DNA of 20,436 nt from a virus. The DNA is taken from the IMG/VR virus record IMGVR_UViG_3300025096_000173, positions 1 to 20,436 of that record; one strand, 5' to 3'. Of the stretch, positions 8,853-18,700 are shown piece after piece (within the stretch, counting starts at the first letter, position 1; each line of letters begins with the position of its first letter). The notes beneath the pieces are model-generated. The model searched no databases. It saw only the letters and a program-made list of their open reading frames with translations, and was not told the DNA's origin. Made by a program: the position numbers and the translations under genes.

Positions 8853-9221
8853 ATGGCTTCTTTTGGTGTCGCCCTTCCGCTTGCATTAGATTCGAACGAT
8901 GGTTTTGTAATGTTGAAGAGTGTTAAAAAATTAATTAAGCAAAATCTAAAAATGCTTCTATTGACAAATCCTGGCGAGCGAGTGATGGAACCTGATTTCG
9001 GTGTTGGTATTAAACAATTTTTATTTCAAAATTTTGGCTCTGGCACCGAAGGGCAAATAGATAGTAAAATTAGAGAACAAGTCAATATTTATCTACCAAT
9101 TGTTAATATATTAAATATTTCTTTTGGACTCACTAATCCTGATAATAATCATTTGGGATTTTCAATAGTTTATTCTATTCCAGATATAGGGGCAAGAGAT
9201 TTATTAGAATTTACTATTTAA
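8853..9221 (+). CDS. Baseplate wedge protein, T4 gp25 / P2 gpW family
   Basis: At 122 aa it matches the short length of this family (T4 gp25 is about 130 aa; T6SS TssE is related). The N-terminal half gives the family pattern: a helix with basic residues (about 20-37), then LLLTNPGERVMEPDFG at 35-50, where the T-x-x-G-E-R ... P-x-F/Y-G core is diagnostic, followed by IKQFLFQNF. The C-terminal half is a small beta sheet ending in a typical short hydrophobic tail. In contractile tails this protein sits in the inner baseplate wedge, bridges gp6 and gp53-type subunits, and serves as the platform from which sheath polymerises. It lies 15 bases upstream of the gp6-like gene, the conserved W-J / 25-6 order. 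Confidence 0.93.
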   Translation: MASFGVALPLALDSNDGFVMLKSVKKLIKQNLKMLLLTNPGERVMEPDFGVGIKQFLFQNFGSGTEGQIDSKIREQVNIYLPIVNILNISFGLTNPDNNHLGFSIVYSIPDIGARDLLEFTI

Positions 9222-9225
9222 AAAT

Positions 9226-9230
9226 GAGGA
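9226..9230 (+). promoter_or_regulatory. Ribosome binding site for gp6-like gene
   Basis: GAGGA lies six bases before the ATG at 9237, within the 15-base gap after the gp25-like stop codon, and supports this start. Confidence 0.65.
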
Positions 9231-9236
9231 TTTTTT

Positions 9237-11033
9237 ATGGCTGATGATCAAAAAAAGATAATTCCGATAGATTATACACACAGAGAATATAAAAGTATTC
9301 GAGATGATTTGATGGGTATTGCAGAGAGATTTTATCCAAACACTTTCCAAGATTTTAGTGAAGCATCTTTTGGCGCTTTAATGTTAGATGCAGTTGCGTA
9401 TGTTGGTGATCAGCTTTCGTTTTATTTAGATTATAATGTAAATGAATCATTTTTAGATACAGCATATCAATACAGTAATGTGATTAGGCATGGAAGAGTG
9501 TTAGGGTATAAAAACACTGGTCGCCCATCAACATACGGAAAGCTAGCGTTATTTGTTCTTGTACCGGCATCGTCAACAGCAATCGGCCCAGATACAGATT
9601 ATATTCCTATTTTAAAGAAAAATTCCAAATTTACTTCAACTACAGGGTTGAGTTTTGTTTTAACAGAGAATGTGGATTTTGCAGCACCAAAAAACCCAGT
9701 TGTTGTTGCGAGAGTGGATTCTGATTCGGGCGCCCCCACTTATTATGCAATTAAGGCATACGGTACAGTGGTATCTGGGCATTATGGTAGTGAGAGAATA
9801 ACAATAGGAAATTATGAGAGATTTAAAAGAATAAGACTCTCAACAGCAAATATTTCAGAAATCATTTCAGTTACGGATTCGGAAGGAAATGAATACTTTG
9901 AAGTTGATTATCTTTCACAAGATATGGTTTTTAAAGAATTGCCAAATAATAATTTTAAAAATGATAATGTTGCATCGGTACTTAAGCCATATTTAGTATC
10001 TCGTAAGTTTGTTGTAGATAGAGATAGATATAATACATACCTTCAGTTTGGTAGTGGTAAATCTGGCGAATCAAATGTTGTTGCCAATCCGCAAGCTGTA
10101 GCAATAAATGTTTTTGGAAAAGATTATGTTACGGATACTACTTTTGATCCAACTCGTCTTTCTAGAAATGAAAATTATGGAATTGTTCCTAGTAATACTA
10201 AATTAACGATTACCTATCGAACAACAAACCCGATGAATTCAAATGTAGCAACTGCGACAGTTAATACTGTTAGTAATCCTATTATCGAATTCAAAAATAG
10301 AGACAAGTTAACTAAAGCAACAGCAACAGCAGTAGTTAATTCTATGGAAGCTAGCAATGAAGAACCGATAATTGGAGATGTTGCTGAAATTTCAACCGGT
10401 GAAATGAAAAGAAGAATTTTTGATACATTTCCTACTCAAAATAGAGCAGTCACACAAGCAGATTATGAAAATCTCACTTATAGAATGCCGGCAAAATTTG
10501 GTTCAATTAAACGTTGCTCCGTGCAGAAAGATCCAGATTCTCTTAAACGGAATCTCAATATGTATGTGATATCAGAAGACCAACGAGGACTTTTAATTAA
10601 AACAAACTCAACAATCAAAAATAATTTAAAAACTTGGCTGAATAATTATAGAATGTTAAATGACACAATTGATATTTTAGATCCTTATATTATTAATTTA
10701 GGAATTGAATTTATTGTTAAACCGACAACAAATGCAGATAAATTTGTTTTATTGGATGCATGCGTGGATGCGTTAAGAAGGAAATATTCAACAGCATTTT
10801 TTATCGGAGAGCCAATTTATATTAGCGATATATATGCAACATTAAAGGAGGTTGTTGGTGTTTTGGATGTGATTAAGGCGAAAATAGTTAATAAAACAGG
10901 CGGCATTTATGCCGGCACGGAAATAGATATAAATAGAAATTTATCTCCTGATGGTGATTATTTAATGGTTCCAAAGAATGCTATTTTAGAAATAAAATAT
11001 CCAGCAACAGATTTTAAAGGAAAGATTAGGTAA
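9237..11033 (+). CDS. Baseplate wedge protein, T4 gp6 / P2 gpJ family
   Basis: A 598-aa protein, near the length of T4 gp6 (about 660 aa). The N-terminus has the baseplate-J pattern: IDYTHREYKSIRDDL at 11-25, a conserved FYPNTFQDFSEASFG near 32-46, the helix LMLDAVAYVGDQLSFYLDY at 48-66, then N-x-E-S-F-L-D-T-A and LGY at 89-91. A second hallmark, RRIFDTFPTQNRAVTQADYE at about 391-410, corresponds to the segment before the C-terminal dimerisation region of gpJ proteins (A-V-T-x-x-D-Y-E). In the assembled baseplate, gp6-type dimers form the inner ring that joins the six wedges and links them to gp25 and gp7 subunits. The stop codon overlaps the next start by one base (TAATG), implying coupled translation with the following gene. 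Confidence 0.9.
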   Translation: MADDQKKIIPIDYTHREYKSIRDDLMGIAERFYPNTFQDFSEASFGALMLDAVAYVGDQLSFYLDYNVNESFLDTAYQYSNVIRHGRVLGYKNTGRPSTYGKLALFVLVPASSTAIGPDTDYIPILKKNSKFTSTTGLSFVLTENVDFAAPKNPVVVARVDSDSGAPTYYAIKAYGTVVSGHYGSERITIGNYERFKRIRLSTANISEIISVTDSEGNEYFEVDYLSQDMVFKELPNNNFKNDNVASVLKPYLVSRKFVVDRDRYNTYLQFGSGKSGESNVVANPQAVAINVFGKDYVTDTTFDPTRLSRNENYGIVPSNTKLTITYRTTNPMNSNVATATVNTVSNPIIEFKNRDKLTKATATAVVNSMEASNEEPIIGDVAEISTGEMKRRIFDTFPTQNRAVTQADYENLTYRMPAKFGSIKRCSVQKDPDSLKRNLNMYVISEDQRGLLIKTNSTIKNNLKTWLNNYRMLNDTIDILDPYIINLGIEFIVKPTTNADKFVLLDACVDALRRKYSTAFFIGEPIYISDIYATLKEVVGVLDVIKAKIVNKTGGIYAGTEIDINRNLSPDGDYLMVPKNAILEIKYPATDFKGKIR

Positions 11034-12736
11034 TGGCACTTAAGAGATATAAAGCCGACGCCGACACAACGATAGTTAATGCGTATCAGATGGATTTGAC
11101 TACACGCGGAACTGGCGCCAATACCGGCGAAGCAGATGTTCTTGAAACATATTCGATATATGGTAGAGAGAATACTGGTTCACAAGAGCTTTCACGAATG
11201 TTAATTAAATTCCCGATAACAAATATTTCAACGGATAGAACCAATGGCGTTGTACCGGCTAGTGGTAGTGTTAGTTTTTATCTTCGAATGTTTAATGCGC
11301 GACATTCCAAGACAGTTCCTGCTGATTTTAAACTTTCAATAATGGGAATATCTCAGTCGTGGCAGGAGGGTACTGGATTAGATTTAGAAGGGTATAAGGA
11401 TTTAACTAAAGGTAATTCTGGTGCAAACTGGATGAGCGCTTCGAATACAGCATATTGGACGGATCAAGCTGGTACATTATTAGCCGGTGGCTCTTATCTT
11501 ACTGGCAACAGTACAACAGAAACATTTTTATTTACTGAGACTTTTACGACAGGATTAGAAGATCTGGAAGTTGATATTACGCCATTAGTTGAACAATGGA
11601 TAGCTGGAACGTATTCAAATTATGGTTTAGGTGTTCATATGTCTGCTAGTTATGAGGCATATATTTCCGGCGCCGCAAACACAGTCACTAATCGTATGCC
11701 GGGTCAACCAACGTTAGATGCTGATGATACAACTCAAAGTGTGATTTACAATCCCAGCGGCTCTACAAAATCATATTATACGAAACGATTTTTCGCAAGA
11801 GGCTCGCAATACTTCTTTAAACACCCTGTGATTGAAGCAAGATGGGATGATAAAATTACAGACGATCGAGGTGAATTTTATTATAGTAGTTCTTTATCGA
11901 CTGCTAATGATAACTTGAATACGCTATATCTTTACAATTATGTTCGCGGAAAATTAAGTGATATTCCCGGCCTGGGCACCGCCAAGAAGATATATGTTAG
12001 TTTATTTTCTGGTTCTGTCGGTGGGTTTTATACTGGAGGCGACGGAGATGATGTGGCACCATCGGACATTCCAATTTCAGGATCAACTGGTAGTGTGCAA
12101 ATATTATCTGTTGACAATAGCAGCTTTGTCAGTAGTGTCAATAAATTAGTTGCAACAGGCGGAATTGTTTCAACTGGAATTTACAGTGCATCGTTTGCGT
12201 TCACTGGATCAACATTGCTGGAAACTGTATATGATGTTTGGTTTACTGGAAGCCACTCTACAATTAGTGCTGTTAACGCTATAACTCAATACTTCACAGG
12301 AACAATCAAGCCGATAACATTAAAAGCAGAACCACACAATGTACATCCAACATACTATCTGAATGTTACAAATCTTCAACAAAAATATCCCGGTAATCAA
12401 ACTGCTCGTTTTAATGTGTTTGTTCGAGAAAAATACTGGAATCCAACGATATATACGAAAGCAAGCTCAACTGCAAAATCGGCAACTGTCGTAAGTGCTT
12501 CATATCGTGTATTTAGAACTTTAGATGCATACGATGCGATACCTTATGGTACAGGTAGTGATTTACATACCTTGATGTCATATGATGAATCTGGTAATTA
12601 TTTTGATTTAGATATGAAGCTATTAGAACCGGGATACGAATACGCACTTAAATTTTCATTTTATGACAGTCAGTTGAGTAGCTGGACTGAACAAAACGAA
12701 TTATTTAAGTTCAGAGTAGAAGATTATGAGTATTAA
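11033..12736 (+). CDS. Beta-rich tail/baseplate protein with DNRLRE-like N-terminal domain
   Basis: A 567-aa protein. Residues 1-225 look like a DNRLRE / TGF-beta-propeptide-like beta sandwich: an initial D-T-T-I-V segment, a strand cluster with S-R-M-L-I-K-F-P-I (about 60-68), a Trp-rich middle (SWQEGTG, GANWMSASNTAYW), and the closing motif EDLEVDITPLVEQWIAG at about 176-192 followed by NYGLGVHM. DNRLRE modules are usually extracellular surface or carbohydrate-associated folds. The second half starts at VIEARWDDKI and is rich in S, T, G and Y with long strands, as in fibre or decoration proteins. No enzyme motif is visible. The gene starts on TAATG at the end of the gp6-like gene and ends overlapping the next gene by 11 bases. 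It lies where P2 has no gene (between J and I), so an accessory wedge or peripheral baseplate role is inferred. Confidence 0.6.
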   Translation: MALKRYKADADTTIVNAYQMDLTTRGTGANTGEADVLETYSIYGRENTGSQELSRMLIKFPITNISTDRTNGVVPASGSVSFYLRMFNARHSKTVPADFKLSIMGISQSWQEGTGLDLEGYKDLTKGNSGANWMSASNTAYWTDQAGTLLAGGSYLTGNSTTETFLFTETFTTGLEDLEVDITPLVEQWIAGTYSNYGLGVHMSASYEAYISGAANTVTNRMPGQPTLDADDTTQSVIYNPSGSTKSYYTKRFFARGSQYFFKHPVIEARWDDKITDDRGEFYYSSSLSTANDNLNTLYLYNYVRGKLSDIPGLGTAKKIYVSLFSGSVGGFYTGGDGDDVAPSDIPISGSTGSVQILSVDNSSFVSSVNKLVATGGIVSTGIYSASFAFTGSTLLETVYDVWFTGSHSTISAVNAITQYFTGTIKPITLKAEPHNVHPTYYLNVTNLQQKYPGNQTARFNVFVREKYWNPTIYTKASSTAKSATVVSASYRVFRTLDAYDAIPYGTGSDLHTLMSYDESGNYFDLDMKLLEPGYEYALKFSFYDSQLSSWTEQNELFKFRVEDYEY

Positions 12737-15700
12737 GAAACTTTTTGGATCCACAGATAAACCAAATAAATACCTCTCAGATACAACTGAAAAAGAGGCA
12801 TTTCAAGAGATAGAGTCTGCAAGAAATTTAAAAGCATTAAGCGAAAAGCAAAATACTTATGTACCGCAAGTAGATTATTCAGATCCTGCTAGTTTTGCAA
12901 AATACGGTTCAGCATATCTTTACTATAAATCTTCAATGGAACGAGTTGCTGACTTCTTTCCGTATGATGGTTCGGATGCGGAGATTAATGAATATCATAA
13001 TAAATCTTTAGATATCGATAAGTATATCTTCAATAATCTCTATCCTCGTACAAATGGATATATCCACATTAGCTCAGATGGATGGGGTACTTTAAGTGGT
13101 TCTAAATATAGCGGGTTTGGATTACCAAGCAGTTTAGAATATATTGATTTTAAAGGTGGCCCAAATACAATTACTGCTTCTAATGCCGCCGCGTTGTTTG
13201 GCAATCCAAATTCTTCTAACACAAATACAGCAAATATATATGATACTGATATCTATACGACTGCCAAATTACCTAGTAATTTTGGTTCTGGTTCTAGAGA
13301 ATCAAATCTAAAATCAAATTTTGACGATGGTGTTACGGTTGAATTTTGGGCAAAAACAGGATCTCTGGGTGCAGCATTAACCAATAAACAAGTTTTCGTT
13401 GATATTTGGAATAATGAAGTATCCTCTAGTGCTTACGGAGGTTCTGTTGGCGCAAATCCAAATCCAGTATATGGACGCATTACTATAGCATATCAGGTTC
13501 CTTTAGAACGGTTTGTGATTACAGCGCAATCAGGTTCCACCGGTATTTTTGAACAAAAAATCGGAACAAGCCTTACAGGTTCTTTATCTGATTGGAAACA
13601 TTATGCGGTTTCATTTTATAATTCAGGTAGCAGTTTTATTACAAATCTTCATGTTGATGGGAAATTAAATGATTCTAATTCTATTGCAGGATTGAATGTT
13701 AATGAAATTAACTCAAAGAATATGGTTGGTAGAATTGGAGCACTCTTATCCTCTCCATCAGGAGCCGCCGGTTCTGCTCAACAAACACAAAATATGGTTG
13801 GCGCAGGTAAACTTAGTGGTTCGTTGGATGAGTTTAGATTTTGGAAGGCTTATCGTAACTCTCACGAGATTGCCAAACATTACTTTACGCAAGTAAGAGG
13901 CGGCGCAAATACAGATATTTCTAATACGACTTTAGGTCTCTATTACAAATTTAATGAAGGTATAACTGGAACTTCGACTACTGATAGTGTGGTTTTGGAT
14001 TATAGCGGAAGGATAAGTAACGGAACTTGGACGGGATATAGTACAACTTCTAGAAATACTGGTTCTGCGATAATATCTGCTAGTGCTGCGGGGGTAGAAT
14101 ACGAAGACCCGATTATCAGAACAAATCATTCAGATGTTACGAGTTTGAAAAAAGCTTTGTTAGATAGTGGTTCGTATCATGATAACACTAGCATTTCTTC
14201 GATGCTAAGTATGATTCCAAGTTGGATTGTTGAAGAGCAAGAAAAAGCAGAAGATGGTAATGTACAAGTAATGTCTCATATTATTGGAGCTTACTTTGAT
14301 AAATTGCATTTAATGATTACTGCTCTCCCGAAATTTAACAGTCAAACACACACCAGCGCTTCGTATACTCCTTTGGCTTTCGCACAGCACCTACCGCAAT
14401 CGTTGGGATTGTACACTCCAGAGATATTTGTTGATTCAGACGTGTTGGAACGATTTATGAATCGAAATCAAACTATGCTATTTGAAGGAGATTTAATAGA
14501 AACAAAGAATTTGATTTATTTGAATCTTTACAATAACTTAACAAATATTTATAAATCAAAAGGAACAGAGAAATCCATTCGAAATGTATTTAGATGTTTT
14601 AATGTTGATGAAAAAGTACTTAGATTTAATACATATGCTCATAATGCGACATATGAGTTAAAAGATAATTTTCAACAAACATTAATAAACAAGCCTTTAA
14701 TAAATTTAAATAAAAAAGATAATTTAACTGCAGTTATATATCAAGCAGCAGATGCTGCAAATGGAGAAAGTTTAGGATACATTTCTGGGAGCAACGGCGC
14801 CGGTGATCCAGGTGGTGCTGGTGGCGGGAATGATGCATATGAAGATAAATACGGATTTACAGCAGAATCCAGTGTTATTTTCCCAAAATTTAATCAAATT
14901 GCTAATAATTTTGATCGTAATTATGCCGACGTTTCATTATTTGGAATGTACACAGTCAACACCGGAAGCGCCAATTCATTAAATGGAACAGATACGACTT
15001 TTGTTGATGAGGATTTTGCAAACTTTCAAGTGATGGCTGTTAAGGATAAACACTTATCGAAAAATGTTTATTTTAAATTAACTTCTTCAATTTCACCATA
15101 TTCTTTTCCCGAATTAACAAGTAGTACATTTTTTAATGTATATGATGATAATCATTGGAATTTTTCTGTTAGATTAAAACCAAGTAATTATCCTCTTACT
15201 GATATTGTGACTGGATCAGAAGGTTACACATATGATGTAATTTTCAAAGGTATCAATACATTTATTGGTACTATTCAAGATAGCTTTACTTTAACCGGTT
15301 CGGTGAGTAAAGAAGTTGGACGGAATATTTTAAGATCAGCTAAACGGCTGTATGCCGGCGCCCGAAGGACAAATGTAACTGGTAATGTGCTGCAGTATTC
15401 TGATGTGTTGTTTTCAAATGTAAAATATTGGACAAAATATTTAGACGATTCATCAATTGAGCGGCATTTATATGATTTCGAAAACAGAGGAGTATCAGGT
15501 TCCTATCAGCCGACATCACCACGAGACGCAAATATTAAAAATGTAAATATTCTTAATTTAAATACTTTGGCATTGGATTGGAATTTTGAAAATGTAACAA
15601 GTTCTAATACTGATGGTACTTTTGTTGTAACTGATATGAGTTCTGGTTCAGCGTTAATTCGTGATAACTATGGATGGATAGGAAAAGTTGCAGGATATCA

Positions 15701-18700
15701 ACATACTGGTTATGGAAAGTCATTTGCCACTTCTTCAAGTGATGTGATAACAAAAGAAGCAATTAATGTTTTCAAATACATTGACCCTGAAAAAGTAGTA
15801 TCCTCCGATATGGTTCAGATACTAACAGAAGATGATAAAGTTTTTGGAACTCCAGATAGTATTCCCAGTTATCGGTATACCTTGGAAAAGAGTATGCACA
15901 ATGCCATATCAGAAGAAATGCTTAAGTTTTTTGCTGGTGCTGTTGATTTTAATAATGTCATTGGCGAACCAGTTAATAGATATCGTGCTGAATATAAGAC
16001 ATTGCGCAAATTAAGAGAAATATTCTTTCGCAAAGTAGTAGCAATAAAAGATGTAGAAGATTATATTGATTATTATAAATGGTTTGATGATTCTTTAGCT
16101 CAAATTATTGGTCAGTTATTGCCGGCATCTTCTGATTTTGAGAGTGATGTTTTTAATACTATTGAAAGTCATGTGTTGGAAAGAAATAAATATGAAACAA
16201 AATTTCCCACACTTGAGTTTAAAGCCACTCCACCGGAGGCCTCGTTTGAAGGAATTGGTGCAAAATTATATCCACCACGAGGAGGGGCGACTCCCACGGG
16301 TTCAGGCCCATTAGATAATTATGTAAAAAGAAAAACAAATATTAATGAAGTTTATTGGAAAAATAGAGCAGAAAGAGACTCAGTTGAAATAACATCGGGC
16401 GATAGCACTGTAGATGCGCAGAGGTTAATTATTCGTGATATAGTTGCAAGTGTTCCCGCATTTAGTCGTTCTTTCCCTACATTATCAAGCATCGGTGGCG
16501 TCAAATATCTTGATAGTAAATTTAGATATAAACAATTAGTAAAATTGTATAATTTTGAAATATTAAGTCCCTTTAGTCCTAAAACTAGCTTCTTTAAAGG
16601 TGGTATGAATTTTGAACAGAAAAAGAGTCTTCAATTTACTTATACCGCTTTATATCCGTTTGGTCCAGTTAATCGTACTAATAGTGTTTTTGTTCCAAAA
16701 AATGTTTTATTTGCTCATGTTAGTGATTTAGAAGGACTCAAAGAAACACACTTAGATAATATTAACAGTAGTTCAAATCCATCGCAGAAAACAAAGCGAT
16801 ATTTTAAAGTTCAACATGGTAGAGATTGGGAAGAGGGAGGGGGCTATAGTAACGTTAAATCATCATTTTCTTTTCCGTTTAATGTTATGAGTTCATCTGT
16901 AAAAACTGGTTTTAACAAGATAGTAGTGGATAGAGTGACAGGTGGTATTGAAATTACAAATCTTCATCATGATGCATATGGTGCTGATTTAGATATTCCA
17001 ATGCAAGGTAACTTTACGAATTATGCTGTTGGTGGACATCAATCACGTCATGTTCCGCTTAATACGGGAAGTGATGATTACACAAACCGTCCTGAAGCAT
17101 GGAAGATTTTATTAGATACATGTGGCGCTATAGATGGTATTACCGGTGCTATTGGTATGGTTGGCGCTGATTATCCCTGGCCAGAGGCAAATGCTGTCGG
17201 TGCTAATCCTTATCCAATGACTGCATCACAAAAAGCAGTTTATTATCGGGATGGAATAGCTAAGAGGCCAGTAAATATTCGCAATATTCATCATACAACC
17301 GGCGCAGCCAGCGCAGGCGGCACTGGCTCAACAATTTTAGGAAACTATAATCATCAATATGATATTGTTAGTACGCAAGGTGCTTACTCTAATCCACGAC
17401 GATTTGTTGAACAACAGCCAACTTTGCCAGCGCCAGTGTTGTCACATTTCACAGGCGTTGCTGCTCGTTCGTCATCTACTAATGTTATAAATAATTTTAT
17501 TAATTTACATCGGGGAACAGAAGGACATTTTGATTTTAATTTAACATATGCTCCTACTGGAATTTCTGGTTCTGATAATAAATCTGTAATGATAAATCGT
17601 TTCTCTAATCCTGGTGGTATAGAAGTTATGTCAAGAGGATTTCAAAATCTCCGAGATGGTGAATTTTCTCAGTATAATAGCACGAATTATCGTAATTTAA
17701 CAGTTATAAAACCACATCAAGGATCAAGAGGAACTATTTCTGAACCAACTGGAACCGAAGGAGGTCCTAGTATTAGAGTTTACGATATCCATTCAAATGA
17801 TTATGGTTTGCGTTCTCATCTATCACGTCATACAGGAAAATTTGGAAGAGATAGTTTGATATACCCCGTAGATGAGCTTCGCGAACCTTATAATCTAAAC
17901 AAACCATTTATTGGATACAGTGGTGTCGAAACATATCGAACGACTGGTTCTTTACAGGGTTGGTGGAGATTAAATGAGAATGTTTCCTCCGCTCCCAATC
18001 TCCCGGCAGACAGCAGTACAAAAGGCAGGACAGGGGCATTTGACGCCGCAGACGACCGCCCAGATTTTTCTTCATCGGCATTCCCTTCTAGATATGTTCA
18101 AACATCTAGTTGTGGTTTTTCTGGCGATGCAGACGGTGTAAATATCGGCGCCGCCGGAACTTGGAATGCGATTATAGGAAGTGCCGCTGCGTCAACCAAG
18201 AAAATGACATTTTCGGCTTGGATATATAAAGTTGGCGATGGAGGTGGAAATTATGGACGTATTCTAGAATTTGGCGACGGAGATGTGCGATTTTACACTA
18301 ATAATGTGGAAAGCATTTATTTTGATGTGACAGCTTGGTCCGGCGCCAATGCTCAATGGCATGCTACTAGTCCGTTTTCATTGACTACGTGGACGCATGT
18401 TGCTGTAACATATGATGCTACTAGTACGAATAACAATCCTATCATTTATGTTAATGGAATTGCCAAGACAGTTACAGAAGACACAGCCCCAGCAGGTACC
18501 TATGGTGCTATTGCCACTAATGCTTGTTATATAGGAAATAGAAGCGATGCAGCAAGAGGATTCAATGGTCAAATATCAGATGTCGCTGTTTGGAATTCTA
18601 TATTATCACCAGAAGAAATTAAAGCAATATATAATGCTAGTAAATTGCCTACTCTTGCTGGTCCTGGAGTATCTGCTGATCAATTTCCAGGTTTTCATAA

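Noticed and set aside
10928-10935. TATAAATA, identical to the T4 late-promoter core, about 100 bases upstream of the DNRLRE-like gene; another copy at 17486-17493 inside the giant gene.
   Set aside because: In sequence this AT-rich about two copies per strand are expected by chance, both lie inside coding sequence, and neither precedes a gene without a coupled start.
13696-13896. Short plus-strand frames inside the right-hand giant gene (13696-13896, 15832-16014, 16108-16314, 18547-18774) and inside other genes (734-1000, 11958-12149).
   Set aside because: The long in-frame reading with clear LamG and wedge-like motifs passes straight through them; they are out-of-frame shadows.
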